A DNA stretch of 64,000 bases from Rhodanobacter sp. FDAARGOS 1247 (lineage in GTDB: Bacteria; Pseudomonadota; Gammaproteobacteria; Xanthomonadales; Rhodanobacteraceae): NCBI RefSeq assembly GCF_016889805.1, contig NZ_CP069535.1, positions 2,728,001 through 2,792,000 of the forward strand, given 5' to 3'. Below are positions 27,580-37,914 of the stretch, one piece after another. How positions within the stretch are numbered: position 1 is the stretch's first letter; every line of letters starts with the position of its first letter. The translations under genes and the position numbers were made by a program. A model generated the notes under the pieces. The model made no database searches. It was not told the origin of the DNA and worked only from the letters and a program-made list of their open reading frames with translations.

Positions 27580-28341
27580 TCAGTGAACGTCCTTCCAGTA
27601 TTCCTTCTTCAGCATGGCTGCCAGCAAGGTGAAGAACGCCAGGAACAGCAGCACCCAGATGCCGTAATGGTGACGCTCCAGCGCCGCCGGCTCGGAGGCA
27701 TATTCCAGGAACGTGGTCAGGTCGCGACTGGCCTGCTGGAACTGGGCCGGCGTCAGCTTGCCCGGCTGCGACAGCACCAGCTTCTCGACCCTGGCGTCCT
27801 CGCCCGGCTTGGCCTCGGTCATCACCGCCGTCTGCAGGCCCTGCAATTCCCACAGCGGGAACGGCATCGACGCGTTCGGGAATACCGTGTTGTTCCAGCC
27901 GACCGGACGGCTCGGGTCCAGGTAGAACGAGTTGAGGTACGCGTTGACCCAGTCCGGGCCCTTGGCGCGCACTTCCAGCGAAAGATCCGGCGGTGCCTTG
28001 CCGAACCACTTGGCCGCCATGTCCGCCGGCATGTGGGAAACCACGGGTTCACCGAACTTGGCGCCGGTGAAATTGAGGTTTTCCATCACTTCGGCCTCGG
28101 TCAACCCCAGGTCGCTGGCGATCCGCTCGTAACGCATGTACTTGAGCGAGTGGCAGCCGACGCAGTAGTTGAAGAACAGCTTGGCACCGCGCTGCAGCGA
28201 AGCCTGGTCCTGCACGTTGGTGCCGGCGGGCGGCAGGCCGCCCTCTTCCGACGCCTGCACCGAGGCACTGCCGACGATCAGACTGAACGCCAACGCCACC
28301 GGGAAGATGTATCGCTTCATTAGCAGCTGCCGCTTAGTCAT
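27580..28341 (-). CDS. petC: Cytochrome c1 of the bc1 complex
   Basis: Haem c subunit that takes electrons from the Rieske protein and passes them to soluble cytochrome c. The 253-residue protein has a signal peptide, the haem motif CVGCH near residue 60, and a C-terminal membrane anchor (YGIWVLLFLAFFTLLAAMLKK). The Met ligand is probably in the ASMPFPLWELQG segment. The ATG at 28341 overlaps the cytochrome b stop; ATG 28320 (MKRYIFPVA) is an equally acceptable start. Confidence 0.93.
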   Translation of the reverse strand: MTKRQLLMKRYIFPVALAFSLIVGSASVQASEEGGLPPAGTNVQDQASLQRGAKLFFNYCVGCHSLKYMRYERIASDLGLTEAEVMENLNFTGAKFGEPVVSHMPADMAAKWFGKAPPDLSLEVRAKGPDWVNAYLNSFYLDPSRPVGWNNTVFPNASMPFPLWELQGLQTAVMTEAKPGEDARVEKLVLSQPGKLTPAQFQQASRDLTTFLEYASEPAALERHHYGIWVLLFLAFFTLLAAMLKKEYWKDVH

Positions 28342-29635
28342 GCGTCGTCACCCGTTCCGGAACCGGCTTGGTCTTTTCCCAGCCGAAGTGTGTATAGACC
28401 CAAAGGAATGCGAAGAAGCCGAAGTAGATCAGCGTCATCAGGCGACCGAACAGGTTTTCCCAGAACGTCACGTCGACATCGCCGAACCAGACCGGGATCA
28501 CTTCGGCGGTGATGCCCGCGCCGACCGCACCCAGCGCGATGAACGACACCACGAACAGGCCCAGTGCCACCTTGAAGCCGGTGCCGCGGTAGCGGATCGA
28601 CTTGACCTTGCCGCGGTCGAACCAGGGCAACGCGAACAGCACCGCGATGGCGCCGAACATCGCCAGCACGCCCCACACGGCGGAGCCGAGGAAGGACGGG
28701 ATCATGCGCACGATCGCGTAGAACGGGGTGAAGTACCACACCGGCTTGATGTGCGACGGCGTCGCCAGGTTGTTCGCCGGGATGAAGTTGTCGTGCTCGA
28801 GGAACCAGCCGCCGAAGGTCGGCGCAAAGAAGATGATGAAGGCGGCGATCAGCAGGAAGAAGCCCACGCCAACCAGGTCCTTCACCGTGTAGTACGGGTG
28901 GAACGGGATGCCGTCGGCCGGCTTCAGCGCATCCCAGCGGTTGCCCTTGGGACCCTTCTTGATCTCCACGCCATCGGGGTTGTTCGAGCCCACTTCATGC
29001 AGGGCCGCGATGTGCAGCACCACCAGCAGCAGCAGCACGATCGGCAGCGCGATCACGTGCAGGGCGAAGAAGCGGTTCAAGGTGGCGTCGGCGGGCAGGA
29101 AGTCGCCCATGATCCATTCCACCAGCGTGTTGCCGATGTAGGGAATGGTGCCGAACAGCGAGATGATCACCTTGGCGCCCCAGAACGACATGTTGCCCCA
29201 CGGCAGCACGTAGCCCATGAAGGCTTCCGCCATCAGCACCAGGAAGATCAGCATGCCGAGCAGCCACACCAGCTCGCGCGGCTTCTTGTACGAGCCGTAC
29301 ATGATGCCGCGGAACATGTGCAGGAACACCACCACGAAGAACAGCGAGGCGCCGGTGGAGTGCATGTAGCGGATCAGCCAGCCCCACTCCACGTCACGCA
29401 TGATGTACTCGACCGAGTTGAAGGCTCCCGCCGCACTCGGGTTGTAGTTCATGGTGAGGAAGATGCCGGTGACGATCTGGTTGATCAGCACCAGCAGGGC
29501 GAGCGAACCGAAGTAGTACCAGAGGTTGAAGTTCTTCGGCGCGTAGTACTCGGTCATGTGCGCGCGGTACATCGGCGCCATGCCGGGTGCGCGTTCGTTG
29601 ACCCAGTCACCGACTCTCGTGAATACGTTGGCCAT
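28334..29635 (-). CDS. petB: Cytochrome b of the bc1 complex
   Basis: Membrane subunit with two b haems and both quinone sites. The 433-residue protein has about eight or nine membrane helices. The paired haem histidines lie in helix B (YMHSTGASLFFVVVFLHMFRG) and helix D (LHVIALPIVLLLLVVLH). The Qo-site motif is PWG in GYVLPWGNMSFWG; the usual PEWY reads PVWY here (KPVWYFTPFYAIVR). It overlaps the Rieske stop by one base and cytochrome c1 by eight bases. Confidence 0.95.
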   Translation of the reverse strand: MANVFTRVGDWVNERAPGMAPMYRAHMTEYYAPKNFNLWYYFGSLALLVLINQIVTGIFLTMNYNPSAAGAFNSVEYIMRDVEWGWLIRYMHSTGASLFFVVVFLHMFRGIMYGSYKKPRELVWLLGMLIFLVLMAEAFMGYVLPWGNMSFWGAKVIISLFGTIPYIGNTLVEWIMGDFLPADATLNRFFALHVIALPIVLLLLVVLHIAALHEVGSNNPDGVEIKKGPKGNRWDALKPADGIPFHPYYTVKDLVGVGFFLLIAAFIIFFAPTFGGWFLEHDNFIPANNLATPSHIKPVWYFTPFYAIVRMIPSFLGSAVWGVLAMFGAIAVLFALPWFDRGKVKSIRYRGTGFKVALGLFVVSFIALGAVGAGITAEVIPVWFGDVDVTFWENLFGRLMTLIYFGFFAFLWVYTHFGWEKTKPVPERVTTHD

Positions 29636-30240
29636 TAGCCAGCCTCCTTCGGATCCACGCCAATCTGGATGGTGCTGTCATCGATGAAGTGATACGGCGG
29701 CACCGGCAGGTTCTTCGGCGCCGGAACGCCCTGGAACACGCGACCGGCCAGGTCATAGCGCGACTTGTGGCAGGGGCAGTAGAAACCGCCCTTCCATTCC
29801 GGATCGAACGGCTCGGGCTTGATCTCCGGCACGAAGTCGGGGACGCAGCCCAGATGCGTGCAGATGCCGATCATGACCAGCCATTCCGGCTTGATCGAGC
29901 GCGCTTCGTTCTGCGCGTACTTCGGCTGCTGGTCGGCGGAAGCGCCGTCGGACTTGGGGTCGACCAGACGCGAGTCCACCATCGGCAGGGTCGCCAGCTG
30001 GGCCTTCGTGCGGTTGAGCACGAACACCGGCAGGCTGCGCCACGATACGGTCAGCAATTGCCCCGCCTCGATCTTGGCCAACGATTGGGTAACCGGAGCG
30101 CCAGCGGCCTTGGCACGCGCGCTGGGTTCCCACGACTTGATGAAGGGCACAGCCGCCGACACGATTCCGATACCACCAACCACCGCAGTGGTTGCTGTCA
30201 GGAAACGGCGGCGGCCATGATCGACGACTTCGTTCGCCAT
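29635..30240 (-). CDS. petA: Rieske iron-sulfur subunit of the bc1 complex
   Basis: Carries electrons from quinol to cytochrome c1. The 201-residue protein has a twin-arginine-like N-terminus (HGRRRFLTATTAVVGGIG) that also serves as membrane anchor. The [2Fe-2S] ligands and disulfide cysteines are in CTHLGC and CPCHKS. The ATG at 30240 (MANEVV) is used because it gives the correct Tat signal; the frame is open further upstream. It is the first gene of petABC. Confidence 0.95.
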   Translation of the reverse strand: MANEVVDHGRRRFLTATTAVVGGIGIVSAAVPFIKSWEPSARAKAAGAPVTQSLAKIEAGQLLTVSWRSLPVFVLNRTKAQLATLPMVDSRLVDPKSDGASADQQPKYAQNEARSIKPEWLVMIGICTHLGCVPDFVPEIKPEPFDPEWKGGFYCPCHKSRYDLAGRVFQGVPAPKNLPVPPYHFIDDSTIQIGVDPKEAG

Positions 30241-30404
30241 CAGGCTCTCCGGATTACATTGCTTGCCATTGAGACACAGGCGTTTTGGTGCCTGCAAAAA
30301 TCGCGTTAGTGTAGCGTCAGGCCCTGCCCCGTACAATAAACGGCATCACGGCGAAGTCCAGCCGCCACACCACTCGCCACGATCGCCGGGACCCATCCTC
30401 CGAC

Positions 30405-31577
30405 ATGAAACATGCCGCCGGCACGCTCCTGTTCATTGCCCGCTTCGCCATTCTCGGCCTGGCCATGGCCTTCGTGGTCGGCCTGTTCTGGCCGGGCAGC
30501 GGCGAACGGCTGCGTGCGCGCTTCGGGCTGACCGAACCGGCGCACGCACCGGCGACCAGCCAGCCCCGGGTCGGCAACGGGCCCGTCTCCTACGCCGACG
30601 CGGTGGCCGCCGCAGCGCCCTCGGTGGTCAACATCTACGCCAACAAGATCGTCACCGAGCAGGCCGTGCGGATGTACGACAACCCGGTGCTGCAGCAGTT
30701 GTTCGGTGGCCAGCCGACGACCTATCAGCATCGGGAACAGACGCTGGGCTCGGGGGTGATCGTCAACGCCCAGGGTTACGTGCTGACCAACAATCACGTG
30801 ATCGCCCATGCGGCCGACATCCAGGTGCTGCTGTATGACGGCCGCATCGCCCAGGCCCGCCTGGTCGGCGCCGACGAGGAATCCGATCTTGCCGTGCTGA
30901 AGATCGACGCCAGCAATCCGCCGGTGATCCCGATCGCCAGCGAAGACCCGCGGCCGGGCGACGTGGTGCTGGCGATCGGCAATCCGCTCGGGCTCAACCA
31001 GACCGTGACGATGGGCATCGTCAGTGCGATCGGCCGCCAGTTGAACAGCTCCAGCGCCGAGGATTTCATCCAGACCGACGCGGCGATCAACCTGGGCAAT
31101 TCCGGCGGCGCCCTGGTCAACGCCGAGGGCCAGCTGGTCGGCATCAACACCTTGCTGATCGGCAAGGCCGCCGGCGCCGAAGGCATCGGCTTCGCGATAC
31201 CGGTCACCACCGCCAAGAAGGTGCTGGACCAGATCATCGCCACCGGCCACGTGGTGCGCGGCTGGCTCGGCGCCGACTATGCCTTCGTGCCGGTCGCGGC
31301 CAACAGCGGCTTGCCGGCGGCAGCCCGCGGCGCGCTGGTCACCAACGTCTATCCGGGCAGTCCGGCCGCCGTGGCCGGCATCAAGCCGCGCGACATCCTG
31401 CTGCGCATCGGCAGCGAGGACATCCTCGATCCGGCCAGCCTGCGCCGCTCCGAGGCAGCGCTCAAACCGGGCAGCAAGGTCGAGATCTCGGGCTTGCGCA
31501 ACGGCAGCCCGTTCCACGTCGAGGCCACCGTGGCGCAACGACCCGCGATGGGCACGAACGCGCTGTCCGGCGACTGA
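30405..31577 (+). CDS. DegS-like periplasmic serine protease
   Basis: A 390-residue HtrA-family protease, probably anchored in the inner membrane by an N-terminal helix (LLFIARFAILGLAMAFVVGLF). The catalytic triad is His in LTNNHVI, Asp in EESDLAVLKI and Ser in GNSGGALVN. One C-terminal PDZ domain follows (about 285-375). A single PDZ plus an uncleaved anchor fits DegS, which cleaves the anti-sigma factor RseA to release sigma E, rather than two-PDZ DegP. It diverges from petA. Confidence 0.88.
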   Translation: MKHAAGTLLFIARFAILGLAMAFVVGLFWPGSGERLRARFGLTEPAHAPATSQPRVGNGPVSYADAVAAAAPSVVNIYANKIVTEQAVRMYDNPVLQQLFGGQPTTYQHREQTLGSGVIVNAQGYVLTNNHVIAHAADIQVLLYDGRIAQARLVGADEESDLAVLKIDASNPPVIPIASEDPRPGDVVLAIGNPLGLNQTVTMGIVSAIGRQLNSSSAEDFIQTDAAINLGNSGGALVNAEGQLVGINTLLIGKAAGAEGIGFAIPVTTAKKVLDQIIATGHVVRGWLGADYAFVPVAANSGLPAAARGALVTNVYPGSPAAVAGIKPRDILLRIGSEDILDPASLRRSEAALKPGSKVEISGLRNGSPFHVEATVAQRPAMGTNALSGD

Positions 31578-31602
31578 CGGCATAGGGCGAGGACCTTCCG
31601 GC

Positions 31603-32760
31603 TCAGGGCGCGGAGCCCGGTCCCCGCGCAGCCAATGGCTGGTGGATCGCCGCGCCGTAGCGCTTGCGCAAGGTGCCCACCCGCTCCACGTAGACCTGGG
31701 TCTCCGCATACGGCGGCACGCCGTTGTAGCGCTGCACGGCACCGGGGCCGGCGTTGTAGGCCGCGGCGGCCAGTCGCTCGTCGCCGTTGAAGTCACGCAG
31801 CAGCAGGCTGAGATAGCGTGCACCGCCGCGGATGTTCTGGTCGCTGTCGAACGCGTCCAGCACGCCCATGTCGCCCGCCGTGCCGGGCATCAGCTGCATC
31901 AGTCCCTGCGCGCCCGCGATGGACAATGCGCGCGGATTGAACGCGCTCTCCGCATGGATGATCGCCCGCAGGAACGCTTCGTCGACCCCATATTCCACGC
32001 TGGCGGCGCGAATCGTATCCGCGTACGCGGTCAGGTTGAGCGCCACGCTGCCCCAGCGCACCGTCGAATGCAGGTTGCATGCGGCGCAGGTGGCGATGTA
32101 GGTGAACAGCATGGTGACGGCGCGGCCACGCGTGCCACCGACCTGGGGCAGGTTGGTGTATTCCACGCTGCCATCCGCCCGCACGATGCGGTAGACCGCA
32201 CCGCGCAGCACCTTGTCGGCCGCTTGCCCGGCCGCCTTCGGCGCGGCGACGGGAGCCGGCGACTCGCGATAATTCCACTGGCCGGGCATGGCGGCGGCCG
32301 GGCTTCCGATCGCGGTCGCTGCAGTGGTCACCGAGCCCTGCACGGAAGCCAGGGACACCTTGCCGGCCGGCGCGGGGCCGATCGGCGTCGCGCTGGTTTC
32401 GACCGTTCCCTGCACGTCCGTCAGCGCCGCGGCTTCCACGCTGCCGTCCACCAGCTTGCGGGCCGAGGTCGTCACCGCGGAGGACACCCCGGTCAGCGAC
32501 ACCCGCGGCCGCGGTGCCGGCTTGCGCCGGAACGCGGGCGCAGCGTAGCTGCTGATCGCGCGGCAACCGTGATAGCCGACCTTGCTGCTGCTGTAGACCG
32601 TCTCGCCGTTGGCGCCGGTGCATTGATACAGCACGCCGGCCCGGGCTGACGGCCACCACAGCAGGCCGCAGGCCAGCGCGACCCCGCAAGGGATCGTGCG
32701 TAATGGGAAGCCCCGGAGCAGTCGACCGACGCTTCCCCCATGACCTGCGACGTCGAACAT
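31603..32760 (-). CDS. Lytic transglycosylase with DUF4124-like N-terminal domain
   Basis: A 385-residue secreted protein. After a signal peptide comes a DUF4124-like segment ([18 protein letters not shown]), then a serine/threonine/alanine-rich linker with imperfect repeats. The C-terminal transglycosylase domain has catalytic Glu in [14 protein letters not shown], then [13 protein letters not shown] and [15 protein letters not shown]. It should cleave peptidoglycan glycan strands to 1,6-anhydro products. The ATG at 32760 is the first that leaves a credible signal sequence. It converges with the DegS-like gene, with a 25-base gap. Confidence 0.87.
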   Translation of the reverse strand: MFDVAGHGGSVGRLLRGFPLRTIPCGVALACGLLWWPSARAGVLYQCTGANGETVYSSSKVGYHGCRAISSYAAPAFRRKPAPRPRVSLTGVSSAVTTSARKLVDGSVEAAALTDVQGTVETSATPIGPAPAGKVSLASVQGSVTTAATAIGSPAAAMPGQWNYRESPAPVAAPKAAGQAADKVLRGAVYRIVRADGSVEYTNLPQVGGTRGRAVTMLFTYIATCAACNLHSTVRWGSVALNLTAYADTIRAASVEYGVDEAFLRAIIHAESAFNPRALSIAGAQGLMQLMPGTAGDMGVLDAFDSDQNIRGGARYLSLLLRDFNGDERLAAAAYNAGPGAVQRYNGVPPYAETQVYVERVGTLRKRYGAAIHQPLAARGPGSAP

Positions 32761-33007
32761 AGGCGCAGTGTGCCGCCATGCGTGGCCAGCGCCAAGTCCG
32801 CGACGGCGATTTCGTGCGCCATGCAGCGTTCCGGCCGCTGGCCGACGCGTGGCCGGAACCGCGGACAGCGGCACCGGGCTGCCGGCCGACATGCCGCAAG
32901 TGCTTGATCCGGCATGGCGAATTACTGGCAGGCGGGCGCCCGCGCGGGTAAACTGCACGGCTCACACGACGGCACCTCGTGCCTCACGAACCACGGTATC
33001 CCCAGTC

Positions 33008-34375
33008 ATGAGCGGCAACCCGACGCCTCCAAAACTCTTCATCAAGACCCACGGTTGCCAGATGAACGAGTACGACTCGGCCAAGATGGCCGACGTGCTG
33101 AAGGCGTCGCACGGCATGGAGCTGACCCAGGACGAATCCGAGGCGGACGTGATCCTGATCAACACCTGCTCGATCCGCGAGAAGGCGCAGGAAAAGGTGT
33201 TCAGCCAGCTTGGCCGCTGGAAGCAGCACAAGAAGGACGGCAAGCCGGTGCTGATCGGCGTCGGTGGCTGCGTGGCGAGCCAGGAAGGCGACGCCATCGT
33301 CAAGCGCGCGCCGTACGTCGACCTGGTGTTCGGCCCGCAGACCCTGCACCGCCTGCCCCAGCTGATCGAACAGCAACGCGCCAGCGGCAAGCCGCAGGTC
33401 GACATCAGCTTCCCCGAGATCGAGAAGTTTGACCGCCTGCCCGAGCCACGTGCCGAAGGCCCGACTGCTTTCGTCTCGATCATGGAAGGCTGCTCGAAAT
33501 ACTGCAGCTACTGCGTGGTGCCATACACGCGCGGCGAGGAACTCAGCCGTCCATTCGACGACGTGATCGTCGAGGTGGCCAAGCTCGCCGCCCAGGGCGT
33601 GCGCGAAGTGAACCTGCTCGGCCAGAACGTCAACGCGTATCGCGGTGCCACCTTCGACGGCGGCATCGCCGACCTCGCCGTGCTTATCCATGCGATCGCC
33701 CAGATCGACGGCATCGGCCGCATCCGCTTCACCACCTCGCATCCGCTGGAGTTCTCCGACTCGCTGATCGAGGCCTACGCCAACGTGCCGCAGCTGGCCA
33801 ACTACCTGCACCTGCCGGTGCAGGCTGGTTCCGACCGCATCCTCAGCGCAATGAAGCGCGGCTACACCGCGCTGGAATTCAAGCAGAAGATCCGCAAGCT
33901 GCGCGCGGTGCGGCCGGACATCTGCGTGTCGTCGGATTTCATCGTGGGCTTCCCCGGCGAGACTGCCGAGGATTTCGAGAAGACCATGAAGCTGATCGAC
34001 GACATCGGCTTCGACCAGAGCTTCTCCTTCATCTTCTCCTCTCGTCCGGGCACGCCGGCGGCAAACCTCGCCGACGACACGCCGGCCAGTGAAAAGCACG
34101 AACGCCTGTCCCGTCTGCAGGCCGCGATCAACGCGAATGCGAAAGCGATCAGCCAGGCGATGGTCGGCAGCGTGCAACGCGTGCTGGTCGAAAAGCCCAG
34201 CACCCGCGACGCCAGCGAACTGACCGGCCGCACCGAGAACATGCGCTTCGTCAACTTCCCCGGCCATCCGCGCCTGATCGGCCAGTTCGTCGACGTGGAG
34301 ATCACCGAGGCGATGAGCAATTCGCTGCGCGGGCGGGTGAAGCTGGCCGACGAAGTCGCCGCACTGGCGTCATGA
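33008..34375 (+). CDS. miaB: tRNA-2-methylthio-N6-isopentenyladenosine37 synthase (MiaB)
   Basis: Radical SAM methylthiotransferase that adds a thiomethyl group to i6A37 of tRNAs. It is 455 residues long. The N-terminal UPF0004 domain supplies auxiliary-cluster cysteines ([27 protein letters not shown]). The radical SAM cluster motif is [15 protein letters not shown], and a C-terminal TRAM domain ends the protein. It overlaps the GNAT gene by four bases. Confidence 0.96.
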   Translation: MSGNPTPPKLFIKTHGCQMNEYDSAKMADVLKASHGMELTQDESEADVILINTCSIREKAQEKVFSQLGRWKQHKKDGKPVLIGVGGCVASQEGDAIVKRAPYVDLVFGPQTLHRLPQLIEQQRASGKPQVDISFPEIEKFDRLPEPRAEGPTAFVSIMEGCSKYCSYCVVPYTRGEELSRPFDDVIVEVAKLAAQGVREVNLLGQNVNAYRGATFDGGIADLAVLIHAIAQIDGIGRIRFTTSHPLEFSDSLIEAYANVPQLANYLHLPVQAGSDRILSAMKRGYTALEFKQKIRKLRAVRPDICVSSDFIVGFPGETAEDFEKTMKLIDDIGFDQSFSFIFSSRPGTPAANLADDTPASEKHERLSRLQAAINANAKAISQAMVGSVQRVLVEKPSTRDASELTGRTENMRFVNFPGHPRLIGQFVDVEITEAMSNSLRGRVKLADEVAALAS

Positions 34376-34863
34376 GCGAGCTGGTGATCCGGGAACTCGG
34401 CGCGGACGAGTTCGTGCGCGTGTGGCCGTTCTTCCAGACGATCGCTGCCGGCGGCGATACCTACACCTATCCGCGCGACATCACCCTCGAACAGGCCCGC
34501 TCCATGTGGACCACGCCGCCGGCACGCTGTTTCGTGGCCGAACGCGACGGCCAGGCACTGGGCTGTTATCGGCTGGCGCCCAACCAGATGGGTCCTGGCG
34601 ACCACGTGGCCAACGGCAGCTACATGGTGGCGCCGCAAGCGCGCGGCCAGGGCGTGGCGTCGGCTTTGTGCGAGCACTCGCTGGAACAGGCGCGCCAGGC
34701 CGGCTTCAGCGCAATGCAGTTCAATGCCGTGGTGGCCAGCAACACCACCGCCGTGCGGCTGTGGCAGCGCCACGGCTTCAGCATCGTCGGCCAGGTGCCC
34801 GGTGCGTTCCGTCACGCGCAGCTCGGCCCCACCGATCTCTACGTGATGCATCGAACCCTGTAG
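34372..34863 (+). CDS. GNAT family N-acetyltransferase
   Basis: A 163-residue acetyltransferase-fold protein. The acetyl-CoA-binding motif A is in [21 protein letters not shown], followed by the motif B-like [17 protein letters not shown]. The substrate is unknown. Its start overlaps the miaB stop (ATGA), so it is translated with MiaB; whether it acts on tRNA or protein cannot be told. It converges with the ABC permease gene, 20 bases away. Confidence 0.85.
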   Translation: MSELVIRELGADEFVRVWPFFQTIAAGGDTYTYPRDITLEQARSMWTTPPARCFVAERDGQALGCYRLAPNQMGPGDHVANGSYMVAPQARGQGVASALCEHSLEQARQAGFSAMQFNAVVASNTTAVRLWQRHGFSIVGQVPGAFRHAQLGPTDLYVMHRTL

Positions 34864-34883
34864 CCGGCGGGCGACGAAGCGGC

Positions 34884-35993
34884 TCAATCCAGCCGTTTGC
34901 GGAAACGCAGGATCGCCAGCGTCATCATCACCAGGGTAAACGTCGCCAGCGCGAGCACGTCGCCCCACATCTCCCACAGCCCCGCCCCGCGCAACATCAC
35001 GCCGCGGATCAGGCGCAGGAAATGGGTCAGCGGCAGCAGCTCGGCGATCCACTGCACCAGCTTCGGCATGCCGGCGAACGGAAACATGAAGCCGGACAGC
35101 AGGATCGACGGCAGGAACACGAAGATCATCATCTGCATCGCCTGGAACTGCGACTGCGCGCGGGTGGAGATCAGCAGGCCCAGGGTGAGGTTGGCCAGGA
35201 TCAGCAGGCCCGACGCCAGGTACACGTCGAGCACGCTGCCGCGGATCGGCACGTCGAACAGCCACATGCCCAGCGCCAGCACCACGCTGGTCTGCACCAG
35301 GCCGATCGCCACGTACGGCAACACCTTGCCGATCATCAGCTCGGAACGGGTCAGCGGCGTGGCGATCAGCAATTCCATGTTGCCGCGCTCGCGTTCGCGC
35401 ACGATCGCGATGGCGGTGAACAGCACCATCGTCATGGTCAGGATCACGCCGATCAGGCCCGGCACGATGTTGACCGCCGAGCGGCGCTGCGGGTTGTAGA
35501 ACGCGACCACGCTGATCCGTCCGCCCGCCGGCGTGCTGGTCATCGGCGCACGCGTATCCGGCATGGCACTGTCGATCGGCACCTGCGCCAGTTGCGCGGC
35601 GGCGCCCTGCACCGCCGTGTCGCTGCCGTCGACCAGCACCTGCGCCAGCTCGCGGCCATCGATGCGGCGGCGCTCGAAATCCGGCGGCACCACGATGCCG
35701 ATGCTGATGTCGCCGCCCCGGATCATCGCCATCAATTCCTGCGGCGTGTCCGCTTTCGCGACCGGCGCGACCACGCCGGTGGCCAGCATGTCCATCACCA
35801 GCGCACGCGAGCCGGCGGTGTTGGCCTGGTCGGCGATGCCGGTGGCCAGCCCGCGCAGGTTGGTGTTGATCGCGTAGCCGAACAGCACCAGCTGGATCAC
35901 CGGGATGCCCACGATCATCGCCAGCGTGACACGGTCGCGGCGCATCTGGCGCAGTTCCTTGATCACGATCGCCCACAGCCGGCGCCAGTTCAT
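34884..35993 (-). CDS. ABC-2 type transporter permease (YbhR/YbhS-like)
   Basis: A 369-residue inner membrane permease. An N-terminal helix (VTLAMIVGIPVIQLVLFGYA) and a large periplasmic domain (about 50-180) are followed by five helices, with RERERGNMELLIATPLTRSE as the characteristic cytoplasmic motif. It is the last gene of a four-gene operon with overlapping starts and stops. E. coli YbhFSR is a Na+/H+ and drug exporter with two permeases; only one is present here, so it likely works as a homodimer. Confidence 0.9.
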   Translation of the reverse strand: MNWRRLWAIVIKELRQMRRDRVTLAMIVGIPVIQLVLFGYAINTNLRGLATGIADQANTAGSRALVMDMLATGVVAPVAKADTPQELMAMIRGGDISIGIVVPPDFERRRIDGRELAQVLVDGSDTAVQGAAAQLAQVPIDSAMPDTRAPMTSTPAGGRISVVAFYNPQRRSAVNIVPGLIGVILTMTMVLFTAIAIVRERERGNMELLIATPLTRSELMIGKVLPYVAIGLVQTSVVLALGMWLFDVPIRGSVLDVYLASGLLILANLTLGLLISTRAQSQFQAMQMMIFVFLPSILLSGFMFPFAGMPKLVQWIAELLPLTHFLRLIRGVMLRGAGLWEMWGDVLALATFTLVMMTLAILRFRKRLD

Positions 35994-36949
35994 GCGGTGC
36001 GCTCCTCGTCCGCGTCGCCCTTGCGCGTGGCGGCGACGAACACGTCTTCGAGATTGGGCGGCGCCGGCGCCACCTCGGCCTTCGATCCGGCCGTCGCCAG
36101 CGCCTTGTCCATGCGTTGCGTCGCGTCGCCGGCGTCTTCGGCGATCAGCACGCGCAAGGTGTTGCCGACCTGGGCCACTCCGAGCACGCCCGGCACGTCG
36201 ACCAGCGCGCGCTGGGCCGCCCGCGGGTCGGCCGTGTCGACGACGAAGGTGCGTCCGTCCAGCTCGGTGGTGAGTTCGCCCGGCGTGCCGTCGGCGACCA
36301 GCGCGCCGCGGTCGAGGATCGCCAGCCGGTGGCAGCGTTCGGCCTCGTCCATCAGGTGGGTGGACACCAGCATGGTGGTGCCGATGTCGGCCAGCTCGAA
36401 CAACTTTTCCCAGAAGTCGCGGCGCGATTCCGGATCGACCGCGCTGGTCGGCTCGTCCAGGAACAGCAGTTCCGGCTCGTGGATCACCGCGCACGCCAGC
36501 GCCAGGCGCTGCTTCTGGCCACCGCTCATGCTGCCGGCAAGCTGCTGCTGGCGGTCGCCGAAATGGTATTGCTCGATCAGCTCGTCGATGCGGCCCTTCG
36601 TTTTCGCCTTCGGCACGCCCTGGATCGCGGCCAGGAATTCCAGGTTCTCGCGCACGCTGAGGTCCTCGAAAAGCGAGAACTTCTGCGTCATGTAGCCGAT
36701 GTGCGGGCGCAGTTCGTCGGCCTGCGCGGGGATCTTCAGGCCGAGCACCTCGATCTCGCCGTCGGTCGGCGTCAGCAGGCCGCACAGCATGCGGATCGTG
36801 GTCGACTTGCCCGAACCGTTCGGGCCGAGGAAGCCATAAACACGCTTCGCCGGCACTTCGAGGTCGACGTGATCGACCGCGACCAGCTTGCCGAAGCGCC
36901 TGGTCAGGCCGCGGGCGCGGATCGCTACGCTGTCGGCATCGGTGGTCAC
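35990..36949 (-). CDS. ABC transporter ATP-binding protein (YbhF-like)
   Basis: A 319-residue ATPase with Walker A GPNGSGKST, Q-loop YMTQKFS, signature SGGQKQR and Walker B LLFLDEPTSAVDP. The C-terminal extension (about 235-319) is of the type seen in drug-export ABC-2 systems. The GTG at 36949 overlaps the HlyD stop (GTGA), and the gene overlaps the permease start by four bases. E. coli YbhF carries two ATPase domains; this one has a single domain. Confidence 0.92.
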   Translation of the reverse strand: MTTDADSVAIRARGLTRRFGKLVAVDHVDLEVPAKRVYGFLGPNGSGKSTTIRMLCGLLTPTDGEIEVLGLKIPAQADELRPHIGYMTQKFSLFEDLSVRENLEFLAAIQGVPKAKTKGRIDELIEQYHFGDRQQQLAGSMSGGQKQRLALACAVIHEPELLFLDEPTSAVDPESRRDFWEKLFELADIGTTMLVSTHLMDEAERCHRLAILDRGALVADGTPGELTTELDGRTFVVDTADPRAAQRALVDVPGVLGVAQVGNTLRVLIAEDAGDATQRMDKALATAGSKAEVAPAPPNLEDVFVAATRKGDADEERTA

Positions 36950-37914
36950 TTGCTGGACTCGCGAAATTCGACGCGCACCGGTAGACCGGCGGGGAGCTGG
37001 GCCGCATCCGCACCCAGCGTCACTTCGGCCAGATAGCTCAGCCGCGCCGCGTCGTCGCCGATCAGCGCGTAGTAGGGTGTGAAGTCCGGCTCGCTGCGGA
37101 TCATCCGCACCTTGCCGGCATACGGCTGTTCGCGGCCGGTCACGAATACCCGGATCGCGTCGCCGACGTGCACGCCGGCGCGCTGCTGCACTGGCACGTA
37201 GATGCGCGCATACGGCGCATCGCCGGCCAGCAGGATCGCCACCGGCGCACCCACCGGCGCCTGGTCGCCGAGCTTGTACGGCAGGCTGTCGATCCGCCCG
37301 GCGCGCGGCGCCACGACCGCGAGTTTGCCCAGCAACACCTGCTGCGCATCGACTTGCGCCTGCGCCGCCGCCACCGCAGCCTGCGCCTGCGCGAGCTGCT
37401 CGGGGCGCGTGCCGTGCAGCAGTTCGTCCAGCGCCGCGCGCGAGGCGGCCACCTGACCGTCGGCGTTGCCGGCCGCGGCGCGGGCGCGATCGAGGTCGGC
37501 CGCGGCCACGTAGTTCTGGCCCTTCAGCGGCAGCAGGCGGTTGTAGTACGCGCGGGCTTCGCGCGACTGGGCCTGCGCCGCCGCCAGGTTCGCCCGCGCC
37601 TTGGCGATGTCCTCGCTGCGCGGGCCGGTCTGGAGTTCGGCCAGTACCTCGCGCTGCTGCTGCAGCTGGGCCTCGGCGGATGCGAGCTGGGCGCGGGTGT
37701 GCGCGGGGTCCAATTGCAGCAGCGGCTGACCCGTCTTGACCTGCTCGCCCTCGCGTACGTCGACCGCCACGATGCGTTCGGCGGCTGGTGCCGGCAGCGT
37801 GATGCGGTCGAATTCGAGCGTGCCCAGCGCCTGCGGCGCCTGTTTCCCGCAAGCGGCGGTGATGACGAGCAGCAAGGCCGCCAGCGAGCGGCAAATCACG
37901 GCTGCGATCTTCAT
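36946..37914 (-). CDS. HlyD/YbhG-like membrane fusion lipoprotein
   Basis: A 322-residue periplasmic adaptor. The signal peptide ends in a lipobox-like VITAAC, so it may be lipid-anchored. A biotinyl-lipoyl-like segment ([19 protein letters not shown]) precedes a long alanine/glutamine-rich coiled coil (about 75-205), and the second lipoyl half and beta barrel follow. It should link the ABC permease to an outer membrane channel, which is not encoded here. It overlaps its neighbours on both sides by four bases. Confidence 0.9.
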   Translation of the reverse strand: MKIAAVICRSLAALLLVITAACGKQAPQALGTLEFDRITLPAPAAERIVAVDVREGEQVKTGQPLLQLDPAHTRAQLASAEAQLQQQREVLAELQTGPRSEDIAKARANLAAAQAQSREARAYYNRLLPLKGQNYVAAADLDRARAAAGNADGQVAASRAALDELLHGTRPEQLAQAQAAVAAAQAQVDAQQVLLGKLAVVAPRAGRIDSLPYKLGDQAPVGAPVAILLAGDAPYARIYVPVQQRAGVHVGDAIRVFVTGREQPYAGKVRMIRSEPDFTPYYALIGDDAARLSYLAEVTLGADAAQLPAGLPVRVEFRESSK

